Shown: positions 53,071 through 62,457 of the stretch, piece by piece | How the letters are laid out: the number at the start of each line of letters is the position of its first letter | Position numbering within the stretch: the stretch's first letter is position 1 | NCBI GenBank assembly: GCA_965237485.1 | Contig: CBDEFQ010000009.1 | Coordinates: forward strand, 868,001 to 932,000 | Length of the DNA: 64,000 bases | Source: JAAELZ01 sp965237485 | GTDB taxonomy: Bacteria > Pseudomonadota > Gammaproteobacteria > Arenicellales > Poriferihabitantaceae | Reading direction: 5' to 3' | Position numbers and translations under genes: made by a program | Notes under the pieces: model-generated | Databases searched by the model: none | The model's input: the letters and a program-made list of their open reading frames with translations, nothing else | What the model was told of the DNA's origin: nothing

Positions 53071-53478
53071 TTAATCATCGTCGAAGCGAACTTGGTTGCG
53101 CAATTGTTTCTTCTGGCTAGTGCGGCTTTTATCATCTAAACGGTTTTGTTTGGCAGCTTTGCTTGGTTTGCTCGCAAGGCGTCTCTTCCTTGGTTTTAGT
53201 GCAAGCTCGACCAAGTTATTAAGACGCTGCAGCGCGTCGGTTTTGTTGCGTAATTGACTCCGTTCGCGCTGTGCTTTAATGATGATAATACCGTCTTTAC
53301 TGATTCGTTCGTCTTCCAACGCACATATCTTTTGTTTGGCCTCGGTCGGTAGCGAAGACGCCCAAACATCAAAACGTAAATGCATTGCAGTTGCGCTGGT
53401 GTTGACATGTTGCCCTCCTGGCCCTTGGGCTTTGATCGCATTGAACTCAACATCCTCTGCTTTAATTTGAATCGTCAT
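53071..53478 (-). CDS. arfB: Alternative ribosome-rescue factor ArfB (peptidyl-tRNA hydrolase)
   Basis: ArfB frees ribosomes stalled on non-stop mRNA. This 135-residue protein has the catalytic GGQ at residues 21-23 (QGPGGQHVN). Its basic C-terminal tail (KPRKRRLASKPSKAAKQNRL to KKQLRNQ) enters the empty mRNA channel. It lacks the codon-recognition domains of RF1/RF2, as expected. The DUF1415 gene starts on its upstream side, 11 bases away. Confidence 0.93.
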   Translation of the reverse strand: MTIQIKAEDVEFNAIKAQGPGGQHVNTSATAMHLRFDVWASSLPTEAKQKICALEDERISKDGIIIIKAQRERSQLRNKTDALQRLNNLVELALKPRKRRLASKPSKAAKQNRLDDKSRTSQKKQLRNQVRFDDD

Positions 53479-53489
53479 TGTATTGATGG

Positions 53490-54011
53490 CTAAACACTTA
53501 ATCTTTTAAGTTTTGACGCAAGGTTTGCCTTACCCAGCGCGCGTAACCTAGTTACGTTGTTGCTTGGGATGGTGGATAAATCGACGTTACTTCTCGCCGC
53601 TTTACTGACGCTGGTCTGTTTGAGGAAGTGCAACATAGGGTAAACAGATCGGTTGGTATAATTAGCCGCATCTTCATCTGTGCTATCCGCAAAAAGATAA
53701 AGTGGATGGAAGTGTGCTAATAGTAAATTTTCGCTGTAGTTCTGCTCATCCAAAAGATCAGAGGCAAGATCAACTAGATCTAAAAATTGCTTAAATTTAC
53801 TAAACCCCTTTGTGAATAGTAGAAGGGAGGTTTCATCTTTATTTTGGCCTAGTAAGTGCTTAGCTACCTTGTAGCTTGAAAATAACGCAGTTTCTAGGTC
53901 TTCTGTAGGTTCTACTACGTAACTAATATGATTATTTTCAAATGGGGTCTGGGCAAAGGGACATAGGCCATAGGCGATAACCACTTCACTTATCCAATTT
54001 TTGGTACGCAA
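53490..54011 (-). CDS. DUF1415-family protein
   Basis: This 173-residue cytoplasmic protein is of unknown function. The start W...VVIAYGLCPFAQTPFENNHISYVV and the later LLAHFHPLYLF..STDEDAANYTNRSVYPMLHFL match the DUF1415 pattern. The first possible start after an upstream stop is TTG 54011, since no ATG precedes the conserved LCPFA segment. It lies in a same-strand run with arfB and the reductase. Confidence 0.85.
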   Translation of the reverse strand: MRTKNWISEVVIAYGLCPFAQTPFENNHISYVVEPTEDLETALFSSYKVAKHLLGQNKDETSLLLFTKGFSKFKQFLDLVDLASDLLDEQNYSENLLLAHFHPLYLFADSTDEDAANYTNRSVYPMLHFLKQTSVSKAARSNVDLSTIPSNNVTRLRALGKANLASKLKRLSV

Positions 54012-54044
54012 TATTGTTTTGTCGCTGCTGGCTATATTTCAAAT

Positions 54045-55502
54045 TTAGCGTCGCCAACGGTGGAAATGTTCTAAAATTTTTAGTTGCCAAGGTTTTGTTT
54101 GCGCGTTCTTCCAACGGCCTGCAGAAAATTTAACCGCTTCCATGCGGGTAGGATAAATATGAATGGTAGAAAGAATCTTGTTCATACCTAAGTTGTGGCG
54201 CATCGCAAATACGAACTCTGCGATAAGCTCCCCAGCATGTGAACCCATTATGGTTACGCCCAATATTTTATCCTTGCCCGGCACGGTTAGGACCTCTATA
54301 AACCCACTGTCTTCGCTTTCAGCGATGGCACGGTCAAGGTCATCCAACTCATAACGACTAATCTCGTAATCTATATTACGCTCGCCAGCTTCTTGCTTAT
54401 TCAAGCCAACGCGTGCCACTTCAGGGTCAGTAAAAGTGGCCCAAGGTATGATGGCGTAATCTACTTTAAACTTCTTGAAAATGCCAAATAGCGCATTAAC
54501 CACCGCAAACCAAGCTTGGTGTGAAGCGACATGGGTGAATTGATACGGGCCAGTAATATCACCGCAGGCGTACACTGAAGGGTATCCCGCTTGTAAATAG
54601 TCATTGACTTCGATAGTGCGCTGCTTTGAGATAGGAATATCCAATTTTTCTAAGCCAAAACCATCTAAACGAGCCGCGCGCCCTACAGCAATCAGCACCT
54701 TATCAAACTGCACCTCGACTGTTTCACCCTCGTGGTCACAGAGTAAAGATTGGGCGTCATTTTTATTGGACAGAAATTCGACTGCTTTATGGTTGGTCAA
54801 GAGCTTTACCCCTTCTTCTCTGAACGTTTTGGCAATATGCTCGGAAACCTCTTCGTCTTCGCGGATCATAATGCGCGGTAGCATTTCAACTAGGGTGACT
54901 TCACTACCTAGGCGTGCAAAGCTTTGCGCTAACTCACAGCCGATTGGACCTCCGCCAAGCACTAATAAGCGCTTAGGCTGCTCGCGAATCTCCCATAAGT
55001 TATCCGAGGTTAAGTAGGCGATATTTTCGACACCTTTAATGGGGGGTACAAAGGGTCTAGCGCCGGTAGCAATGATGATGCTGCGCGCGGTTAAAGTTTT
55101 TCCGTTCACCGTCACCGAGTAGGGCGATACCAATTCACCTTCACCTTCAATGACTTCTACTCCAAGAGAAGTGTAGCGTTGAACTGAATCATTAGGTTCA
55201 ATTTTGTGTATGACCCCCTGAATGCGCTCCATGATGTCGGAAAAATCAAACTCAGCAGTGGCAGCCTTGAAGCCATACTTTTTAGAATTATTGATTTGGT
55301 GTTGATATTTTGCGCTGCGAATCAATGATTTAGATGGGACGCAACCATAATTCAAGCAATCACCTCCCATTTTATGCTTCTCAATCAATATGACTTTCGC
55401 TTGTACGGCGGCACCAATATACGCACTGACTAAACCAGCACTTCCGGCACCAATGACAATCAGATTGGCGTCAAAGTGTTGCGGTTTGGAAAAGTCGCTC
55501 AT
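54045..55502 (-). CDS. FAD-dependent pyridine nucleotide-disulfide oxidoreductase (mercuric-reductase-like)
   Basis: This 485-residue flavoprotein belongs to the dihydrolipoamide dehydrogenase/mercuric reductase family. FAD-binding GAGSAG is at residues 18-23, the redox-active C49 and C54 in GGDCLNYGCVPSK, NAD(P)-binding GGGPIGCELA follows, and the C-terminal HIYPTRMEAVKF is in place of the usual HPTxxE. It lacks the C-terminal cysteine pair of true MerA. The adjacent TVP38 gene is a frequent partner of this subgroup. Substrate unknown. Confidence 0.88.
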   Translation of the reverse strand: MSDFSKPQHFDANLIVIGAGSAGLVSAYIGAAVQAKVILIEKHKMGGDCLNYGCVPSKSLIRSAKYQHQINNSKKYGFKAATAEFDFSDIMERIQGVIHKIEPNDSVQRYTSLGVEVIEGEGELVSPYSVTVNGKTLTARSIIIATGARPFVPPIKGVENIAYLTSDNLWEIREQPKRLLVLGGGPIGCELAQSFARLGSEVTLVEMLPRIMIREDEEVSEHIAKTFREEGVKLLTNHKAVEFLSNKNDAQSLLCDHEGETVEVQFDKVLIAVGRAARLDGFGLEKLDIPISKQRTIEVNDYLQAGYPSVYACGDITGPYQFTHVASHQAWFAVVNALFGIFKKFKVDYAIIPWATFTDPEVARVGLNKQEAGERNIDYEISRYELDDLDRAIAESEDSGFIEVLTVPGKDKILGVTIMGSHAGELIAEFVFAMRHNLGMNKILSTIHIYPTRMEAVKFSAGRWKNAQTKPWQLKILEHFHRWRR

Positions 55503-55504
55503 AG

Positions 55505-56176
55505 TTATTTTTTGAAAAGTTTAACGAGATATCGCGCAATGTGCGGAAACGCTGCGAGTAAAACAAAGGACAGAATAATCGAAGGCGATAAAATTCCTTT
55601 AAGAGATTCTAGTTTAGATAGCTGTGTACCTGCATTTACGTAAACTGCTGTGCCAAGCAACATGCCCGCCCACGAAGCAACAACATAGTGCAACACTTTA
55701 ATCGGAGTTAGCCCCATTAGTAGGTTAATGACAAAAAACGGCACCACCGGCACTAGTCGCAGCGAAAAAAGATAAAACGGGCCGTCTTTCTCTAAGTTAT
55801 CCCGCATGCTTTGTAGACCCTTGCCCATTTTACGTTCGACCGTATCGCGAAAAAAATAGCGTGCCATTAAAAAGGCCAGTGTCGCACCAATGGTAGACGA
55901 TATTGAAACCCATAAAGTGCCCTGTAACAAACCAAATATAGCGCCTGCCGAGATGGTAAGAATGACTGCGCCGGGGATAGAAAGTGCGGCCATTGATATA
56001 TAAGTGATACAAAACATTGCCGCTGCTTTAACAGGGTTCTCTTGTTTATATTGAGCGATATCAACTTGTTTTGCTTTGAGCGACTCTAAAGTCAAGAGAT
56101 CTGTAGGAATCCACAGAATTATAGCTACAATGGCCGCTACGATAGCCGCCAGCAATAAGATTTTAGTTTTATTCAT
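55505..56176 (-). CDS. TVP38/TMEM64-family (VTT domain) membrane protein
   Basis: This 223-residue inner-membrane protein has about five or six helices. The VTT/SNARE-associated core has FGLLQGTLWVSISSTIGATLAFLMARYFFRD, then LRLVPVVPFFVINLLMGLTPI. Members are DedA-like and may move lipids or transport ions. It is 2 bases upstream of the reductase gene, so they form one operon; such pairs and even fusions are common. Function unproven. Confidence 0.9.
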   Translation of the reverse strand: MNKTKILLLAAIVAAIVAIILWIPTDLLTLESLKAKQVDIAQYKQENPVKAAAMFCITYISMAALSIPGAVILTISAGAIFGLLQGTLWVSISSTIGATLAFLMARYFFRDTVERKMGKGLQSMRDNLEKDGPFYLFSLRLVPVVPFFVINLLMGLTPIKVLHYVVASWAGMLLGTAVYVNAGTQLSKLESLKGILSPSIILSFVLLAAFPHIARYLVKLFKK

Positions 56177-56292
56177 TATTATGTTTCAACTATGTTTATA
56201 GGTTTGAATACGCTTGCTGAGAAACGCAAATAAGGCAATAGTTCCCCTATAATCAAACATTAAGCCATGTTAACCCAAAACCGAATTAATTA

Positions 56293-56901
56293 GTGAACAC
56301 TACTGGTAAGCGTAAAGGCAAATCGCGGGCTTGGCATGACCGTCAGAATAACGACCAATTTGTTAAACAGGCGCGCGCAGCCTTTAAGCTAGAAGAGATT
56401 GATAAAAAATATAGGCTGATCAAACCCGGAATGCGCATTATTGACTTGGGTGCCGCACCGGGTAGTTGGTGTGAATACGCAGCTAAAAAAATCAATGGCA
56501 AGGGTAAAATTGTCGCGATTGATTTACTAGACTTCGATCCAGTTGAGGGCGTTGACAGCGTGATTGGAGACTTTACCGAACCTCATGTCATTGATGCGGT
56601 CAAACAGCTTGTAGATAAACAAGTTTTCGATCTTGTTTTGTCAGATATGGCCCCCAATATCACAGGGGTGGCGATGCAAGATCAGGCGCGTTATCAACGG
56701 TTATTGTTGTGCGTGGTGGAATTTTGTCAAACTAGTTTAAGGCCTGGTGGCAATTTGTTGACTAAATTTTTCGAAGGCCGTAGCACTCAACAAATTCGAC
56801 AACTACTGCGAGCACAGTTTCAAACCTTGAAGGTGATTAAGCCACAAGCATCAAGAAGCCAATCAAAAGAAAGTTATTTGCTCGCATTAAATCGAAAATA
56901 G
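56293..56901 (+). CDS. rlmE: 23S rRNA (uridine-2'-O) methyltransferase
   Basis: RlmE (FtsJ) methylates U2552 of 23S rRNA. The 202 residues have the AdoMet motif IIDLGAAPGSWCEYA, LDFDPVEGV and the catalytic-lysine/aspartate segments SDMAPNITG and LLTKFFEG. The start is GTG 56293. It precedes ftsH, as in E. coli. The upstream gap to the TVP38 gene is divergent and 116 bases long. Confidence 0.96.
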   Translation: MNTTGKRKGKSRAWHDRQNNDQFVKQARAAFKLEEIDKKYRLIKPGMRIIDLGAAPGSWCEYAAKKINGKGKIVAIDLLDFDPVEGVDSVIGDFTEPHVIDAVKQLVDKQVFDLVLSDMAPNITGVAMQDQARYQRLLLCVVEFCQTSLRPGGNLLTKFFEGRSTQQIRQLLRAQFQTLKVIKPQASRSQSKESYLLALNRK

Positions 56902-56986
56902 AACGCGAAGATGCCCCGAATACGCAGGGGATTCATTGGTATAATCTATTATTAACTGAAACATTGGAAAACCAAGAGGTGGTATT

Positions 56987-58927
56987 TTGCCCGCATTTAT
57001 GAAAAACATAGTTCTTTGGCTGGTCATCGCGATGATCTTAATGTCTGTGTTTAACAGCTTTGCACCGCAAGGCAGGGGGGCGGCTACCGCCATCGACTAC
57101 ACATCATTTCTTGAGCAGGTTGACAGCAGTAATGTCGACCGAGTTGAAATTACCAACAACGATATACAGGGCATTTATAAGGACGGCCAGCGTTTCAGTA
57201 CGACTTCTCCGGGCGATGCTGATTTAGTCAATCAACTGTATAAGCAGGGTGTTCGTATCACCGCTAAAAAAGAAGAAGGGCAAAGTTTGCTAATGCAAAT
57301 TTTCCTAAATTTTTTCCCATTCCTATTATTGATCGGTGTGTGGGTTTATTTTATGCGTCAGATGCAAGGTGGCGGTGGTCGCGGTGCGATGAGTTTTGGA
57401 AAGAGTAAAGCGCAACTTTTAACCGAAGATAAAAATAACATTACTTTTGAAGATGTAGCCGGCGTTGACGAAGCCAAAGAAGAAGTAGAAGAATTAGTTG
57501 AGTTTCTTCGTGACCCCTCTAAGTTTCACAAACTAGGTGGCCGTATGCCGCGTGGTATTTTGATGACGGGTAGCCCCGGCACCGGTAAAACCTTGTTGGC
57601 AAAAGCCATCGCGGGCGAGGCTAAAGTGCCGTTTTTCACTATTTCAGGTTCTGATTTTGTAGAAATGTTTGTGGGTGTGGGTGCATCGCGCGTCCGTGAT
57701 ATGTTTACCCAAGCCAAGAAGAATGCGCCCTGCATTATTTTTATTGATGAAATTGACGCCGTGGGCCGCCAACGTGGTGCGGGTTTAGGCGGTGGCCATG
57801 ATGAGCGTGAGCAAACGCTAAATCAGTTACTAGTAGAGATGGATGGCTTTGAAGATGCTGAAGGAGTCATTGTTATTGCAGCAACTAACCGCCCAGATGT
57901 ATTAGACCCAGCACTGCTTCGCCCCGGCAGATTTGACCGACAAGTGGTTGTGCCGTTGCCAGATATATTGGGCCGAGAAGCAATCCTTGAAGTACATATG
58001 CGTAAGGTTCCGATTGGTAATGATATTGAAACTAAAGTCATTGCGCGAGGTACACCTGGGTTTTCTGGTGCAGATCTGGCCAATTTAATCAATGAAGCCG
58101 CTTTGTTCGCGGCAAAAGAAGGCACTAAAAAAGTGGATATGAGTCACTTTGAAAAAGCCAAGGATAAAGTCATTATGGGCGCTGAACGCCGGTCTTTGGT
58201 GATGCCAGAAGAAGAGCGTATGAATACCGCTTATCATGAATCTGGGCATACAGTGGTTGCGAAGGTATTAGCAGAAAACACTGATCCAGTGCATAAGGTG
58301 ACGATCATACCTCGAGGACGTGCATTGGGCGTGACTATGCAATTACCAGAGGAAGATCGTTACAGCCATAATCGTAAATACTTGCTTGCACGAATCGCCG
58401 TGTTAATGGGTGGGCGTATTGCCGAAGAAGTGTTTATGGATCAAATGACGACGGGTGCCTCGAACGATTTTGAAGTGGCCACTGATTTAGCACAAAAAAT
58501 GGTGTCAAAATGGGGTATGAGTGATACCTTAGGGCCGCGCGTCTATGGTGATTCTGAGGGTGAAGTATTTTTAGGTCGTGACATGATTTCACATAAAACC
58601 TTAAGCCCTGCTATTCAGGAAAAAGTGGATAGCGAAGTAACCCGCATTATCGAAGAGGAATATGTGCGCGCGCGCAAGATAATTGAAGGCGAGCGCGCTA
58701 AGCTTGAAGTGATGGCGAAGGCGCTATTGGAATGGGAGACCCTAGACTCGGATCAAATCGACGACATCATGGCCGGTAAGCCGCCTAAGCCGCCAGAGGA
58801 GAAACCCAAGAAGGGCGCGAAAGGTGGGGGTACTAAAGCTAAAAAGTCTAGCAAGGCAAAAGCTTCTAAAGAGGGCGGTTCCAAAGACGATGATCGTGAC
58901 TTGCCCGATCCTAACGAGGCTACGTAA
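56987..58927 (+). CDS. ftsH: ATP-dependent zinc metalloprotease FtsH
   Basis: This 646-residue membrane-anchored AAA protease degrades damaged membrane proteins and regulators such as LpxC. It has two membrane helices (VLWLVIAMILMSVFNSF and FLNFFPFLLLIGVWVYFM). Walker A is GSPGTGKT, where the second residue is usually Pro, Walker B is IIFIDEIDAVG, and SRH and the zinc motif HESGH follow. The GAGG 7 bases before TTG 56987 supports that start; ATG 56999 matches the E. coli start better but is 19 bases from it. The C-terminus is Lys/Gly-rich. Confidence 0.97.
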   Translation: MPAFMKNIVLWLVIAMILMSVFNSFAPQGRGAATAIDYTSFLEQVDSSNVDRVEITNNDIQGIYKDGQRFSTTSPGDADLVNQLYKQGVRITAKKEEGQSLLMQIFLNFFPFLLLIGVWVYFMRQMQGGGGRGAMSFGKSKAQLLTEDKNNITFEDVAGVDEAKEEVEELVEFLRDPSKFHKLGGRMPRGILMTGSPGTGKTLLAKAIAGEAKVPFFTISGSDFVEMFVGVGASRVRDMFTQAKKNAPCIIFIDEIDAVGRQRGAGLGGGHDEREQTLNQLLVEMDGFEDAEGVIVIAATNRPDVLDPALLRPGRFDRQVVVPLPDILGREAILEVHMRKVPIGNDIETKVIARGTPGFSGADLANLINEAALFAAKEGTKKVDMSHFEKAKDKVIMGAERRSLVMPEEERMNTAYHESGHTVVAKVLAENTDPVHKVTIIPRGRALGVTMQLPEEDRYSHNRKYLLARIAVLMGGRIAEEVFMDQMTTGASNDFEVATDLAQKMVSKWGMSDTLGPRVYGDSEGEVFLGRDMISHKTLSPAIQEKVDSEVTRIIEEEYVRARKIIEGERAKLEVMAKALLEWETLDSDQIDDIMAGKPPKPPEEKPKKGAKGGGTKAKKSSKAKASKEGGSKDDDRDLPDPNEAT

Positions 58928-58956
58928 GCAAACTCAGAATACGCGTTAATATTCAC

Positions 58957-60312
58957 ATGAGTGGATTATTCGGCACTGACGGTGTGCGCGGTGAGTTTGG
59001 CGTTGAGCCGATAACGCCAAAGATGGTTTTGAAGTTGGGCTGGGCGGTCGGTTCAGTATTATCTGAAACCGCCAGCAATAACTTGGTTCTAATTGGTAAG
59101 GACACGCGAATATCTGGGTATATCCTTGAATCAGCCTTAGAGGCTGGTTTTGCTTCTGCGGGCGTCAATGTGGCCTTGCTGGGGCCGATGCCAACACCGG
59201 GCATTGCCTATTTAACCCGAACAGCTAGAGCGGCAGCCGGCGTTGTTGTAAGCGCCTCGCATAATCCTTACCATGATAATGGTATTAAGTTTTTTTCGAC
59301 TAAAGGGTTTAAGCTAAATGATCAACTCATTGCGGCGGTAGAAGAAAAAATGCAGGGGAAAATGCGCGCTAATAATTCAGATAAGCTAGGTAAAGCCACA
59401 CGATTTCCCGATGCTATAGGCCGTTATATAGAATTTTGTAAGCACAGCATTCCATACCGCGTTGATTTTAACGGCTTCAAAGTAGTCATAGATTGCGCGC
59501 ACGGCGCGGCTTACCATATTGCGCCACAAGTGCTAGAAGAACTGGGCGCTGACGTTATTAAACTAGGCGTTAAACCAGATGGCTATAATATAAATAAAGG
59601 CTGCGGGTCAACCGACCTGGCCGCTCTGCAGACTGAGGTAGTTGCGCAAAAAGCGGATATTGGCATTGCGCTCGATGGGGATGCGGATAGGGTGTTATTT
59701 GTTGACGCCAATGGCAACACGGTTGACGGAGACCAGACCTTATATTTAATGGCATTATTTGGAAAACAACAAGGTACCTTAGGCGCAGGTGTGGTGGGCA
59801 CGCTGATGACCAACTTAGGCTTTGAAAAGGCCATGCATCAAGCAGATATCGAATTTGAGCGTGCAAATGTAGGTGATCGGTACGTCCTCGAAAGACTGCA
59901 GGCTAATAATTGGCTGTTAGGTGGTGAAACCTCAGGACATATTATTTGCCTAGATAAAAACACCACTGGCGATGGCACGGTAGCGGCGTTGCAAGTCCTT
60001 AGGGTAATGCAGCGCACCGGTCAATCATTAGCAGATTTAGTAAAGGGTATGTCTAAATTTCCGCATAAAATGATTAACGTAAAGGTAGCTAGGGGCAGCG
60101 GAAAGCAAATTATTGCTGCGGATACAGTCACCCGTGCGCTAAAGGAGTTTCAGGACTCAATGGGCAATGCAGGGCGAATAATATTGAGGCCATCCGGCAC
60201 CGAGCCGCTGGTGCGTGTGATGGCAGAAGGGGAAGACGCGAGTTTAGTAGATTCTATTACCTCGCAGCTGGCGGTTGTGGTCAAGCAAGCAAGCGACGCA
60301 ATTTCGGGTTAG
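58957..60312 (+). CDS. glmM: Phosphoglucosamine mutase
   Basis: GlmM turns glucosamine-6-phosphate into the 1-phosphate for UDP-GlcNAc and peptidoglycan. It has 451 residues. The phosphoserine is S101 in SASHNPYHDNGIKFF, metal binding is in LDGDADRVLF, and substrate and phosphate binding are in GGETSGH and RPSGTEPLVRV. The start MSGLFGTDGVRG is the family start. In many relatives folP separates ftsH and glmM; here only 29 bases do. Confidence 0.97.
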   Translation: MSGLFGTDGVRGEFGVEPITPKMVLKLGWAVGSVLSETASNNLVLIGKDTRISGYILESALEAGFASAGVNVALLGPMPTPGIAYLTRTARAAAGVVVSASHNPYHDNGIKFFSTKGFKLNDQLIAAVEEKMQGKMRANNSDKLGKATRFPDAIGRYIEFCKHSIPYRVDFNGFKVVIDCAHGAAYHIAPQVLEELGADVIKLGVKPDGYNINKGCGSTDLAALQTEVVAQKADIGIALDGDADRVLFVDANGNTVDGDQTLYLMALFGKQQGTLGAGVVGTLMTNLGFEKAMHQADIEFERANVGDRYVLERLQANNWLLGGETSGHIICLDKNTTGDGTVAALQVLRVMQRTGQSLADLVKGMSKFPHKMINVKVARGSGKQIIAADTVTRALKEFQDSMGNAGRIILRPSGTEPLVRVMAEGEDASLVDSITSQLAVVVKQASDAISG

Positions 60313-60335
60313 GACAAAACCCTAGAGTCGTTGAG

Positions 60336-61466
60336 ATGAGCGCATTGCAACAGGACTTATCTGTAGAACAGCGAATGCGCTCTTACATTCAGCGTGTTGC
60401 GACGGGACCGGAACTCGGTAAGTCTATATCTATGGAAGAAGCCGAAGATGCGATGACCAGCATTTTGGCTGATCAAATTGACCCCGTACAGTCTGCTATT
60501 TATCTCATTGCACTGCGTATGAAGCGTGAAACTGACGCTGAATTTGCTGGTTCTTTGCTTGGCTTTCGCCAAAGTGTAATGCAAGCGCAAGTCGATGTGC
60601 CTGACTTGGTTGATATTGCTGACCCATTTGATGGTTTTGCCCGTTGTGTACCTGCATCTACCTTTTTGCCAGCCGTGTTAGCCGCGTTAGATATTGCCTG
60701 CTTACTTCAAGGTGCAAATAGCATCGGCCCAAAATATGGCGTAACCCACCGCAAAATTTTGCTTGCATCAGGACTTAACGTTGAATTAAGTAGCCAGCAA
60801 GCTGCCAAGCAAATTGAAAATGTTGCGCTGCGCTGGGCCTACTTAGATCAGCGGCATAGTTGCCCAGATTTACATGCGTTACTGCCATTGCGCGAGCGCA
60901 TGGTTAAACGCAGCGTGCTAACTACGATTGAGACGCTATCTATGCCTTTGCAGGGACACAAAACTCATATGATGGGCGGTTTTGTGCATCGGGCTTATCC
61001 ACCTGTTTACGCACTATTAGCGCAGCAAGCGGGTTTTAATTCAGCAATGATCGTCAAAGGTGTCGAAGGAGGCGTATTGCCTAGCGTGTCGCAAGTGGCA
61101 CGCTATTTTCGCTATGATGAGGATACTAATGAGCTAGGGCAAGTACGCCTTGACCCCAATGAATTAAATATAATCCAAGCTGAGCGCGCTGTTCCATTAC
61201 CAGCAGATTTACCTAAGCCCATCAACACGCCAAATTCTATAGCCGTCTCTGTTAATTCAGATGGTTTAGCTGCGGTGGCGGCCAAGATGGGCTTAGCCGC
61301 TTTACAAGGCGAACAAGGCATTACTTATGATAGTTTGGTCTACGGGGCGTCGATTTGCTTATGTCATGTAGGCAAGGCGAAGTCGCTGCCTAATGCAGCC
61401 ATACTGGCGAGACAAGTCATTGATTCTGGCGATGCACACAAGCATTTTAAAGCGGCCTTGTTATGA
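60336..61466 (+). CDS. TrpD2/YbiB-like protein (glycosyltransferase family 3 fold)
   Basis: This 376-residue protein is related to anthranilate phosphoribosyltransferase. The helical N-domain (ISMEEAEDAMTSILADQIDPVQ..A.L.ALRMK) and the segment GPKYGVTHRKILLASGL are seen, as is KGVEGGVLPS. The typical TrpD glycine-rich KHG.R motif is changed (FARCVPASTF in place of GT GGDG), so TrpD activity is unlikely. YbiB proteins bind nucleic acid and respond to DNA damage in E. coli. It is upstream of gshB. Confidence 0.75.
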   Translation: MSALQQDLSVEQRMRSYIQRVATGPELGKSISMEEAEDAMTSILADQIDPVQSAIYLIALRMKRETDAEFAGSLLGFRQSVMQAQVDVPDLVDIADPFDGFARCVPASTFLPAVLAALDIACLLQGANSIGPKYGVTHRKILLASGLNVELSSQQAAKQIENVALRWAYLDQRHSCPDLHALLPLRERMVKRSVLTTIETLSMPLQGHKTHMMGGFVHRAYPPVYALLAQQAGFNSAMIVKGVEGGVLPSVSQVARYFRYDEDTNELGQVRLDPNELNIIQAERAVPLPADLPKPINTPNSIAVSVNSDGLAAVAAKMGLAALQGEQGITYDSLVYGASICLCHVGKAKSLPNAAILARQVIDSGDAHKHFKAALL

Positions 61467-61515
61467 TGAGCCGACAAGCCCTAATCTGGCCAAAATCAAC
61501 CCAAGTGAAGTAATT

Positions 61516-62442
61516 ATGCGCCACGCTTTTATCATGGACCCGCTGGAAAAGGTGAAACCTTGGAAAGATACAAGTTATTTCATTATGTTAGCGGCGGCCC
61601 AAAAAGGCCACGATGTGTGCTTTTTGCAGCAGCAAGATTTATTTCTAGTGCACGATCAATTACGCGCTAATGTTGTCTGGCTGCGAGTAAACGATGACCA
61701 TGAACAACCATTCACGCAGTTAAAAACCGAATCCCTCAGTTTGGCAACGATGGACGCGGTATGGCTCAGAACCGACCCGCCGTTTGATCGGCGCTATTTT
61801 TACTCCACTCTATTGCTGGACTTTTTACCCGAGCGCGTACAGGTGCTTAATAGACCAGAAGGCGTGAGAAACTGGAACGAAAAACTAGCTGCACTTAAAT
61901 ACCCTGAATTTACCCCTAACACTTGTATCTCGAATCGTGTTCGAGAGCTAGCTGACTTCAGCACAAAGCATGATCGAATCACTATCAAGCCTATTGATGG
62001 TTTTGGCGGGAAGGGTATCTTTTTTTACTCCAATGGTGATGATGAGATATTGCTAAATGAAGCCACGCACGATGGTTCTCATTGGGTTATCGCCCAAGAA
62101 TTCCTTCCAGCGGCTGCGCAAGGCGATAAGCGGATATTACTAATTAACGGTGAACCCATTGGGGGTATCTTGCGCTTGCACGCGCAAGGGGAGGAGTTAA
62201 ATAACTTAGATATGGGCGGCACCGCAGTAGCTTCGGAGTTGGAAAAAGATGATTTGGCCATCTGCGCTGTCGTTAAGCAAGGCCTAGTTGAACAAGGTGT
62301 GTTTTTTGCGGGTATCGATGTTATTGGCGGAAAACTGATAGAAGTCAATGTGACCTCCCCAACCGGCTTGCAAGAGTTATCGCATTTTTCGGATACGCCG
62401 CATCATCATCATATGATCGATACTTTGCTCGACCAGGCTTAA
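61516..62442 (+). CDS. gshB: Glutathione synthetase
   Basis: GshB joins gamma-glutamylcysteine and glycine with ATP. From ATG 61516 it has 308 residues; an open frame from 61393 overlaps the previous gene and is not needed. The N-domain start FIMDPLEKVKPWKDTSYFIMLAA is characteristic. The ATP-grasp part has IKPIDGFGGKGIFF, GDKRILLINGEPIG and FFAGIDVIGGKLIEVNVTSPTG. The gene is 49 bases after the YbiB-like gene and probably shares its transcript. Confidence 0.96.
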   Translation: MRHAFIMDPLEKVKPWKDTSYFIMLAAAQKGHDVCFLQQQDLFLVHDQLRANVVWLRVNDDHEQPFTQLKTESLSLATMDAVWLRTDPPFDRRYFYSTLLLDFLPERVQVLNRPEGVRNWNEKLAALKYPEFTPNTCISNRVRELADFSTKHDRITIKPIDGFGGKGIFFYSNGDDEILLNEATHDGSHWVIAQEFLPAAAQGDKRILLINGEPIGGILRLHAQGEELNNLDMGGTAVASELEKDDLAICAVVKQGLVEQGVFFAGIDVIGGKLIEVNVTSPTGLQELSHFSDTPHHHHMIDTLLDQA

Positions 62443-62457
62443 GGCCGCTAAAGCAAT

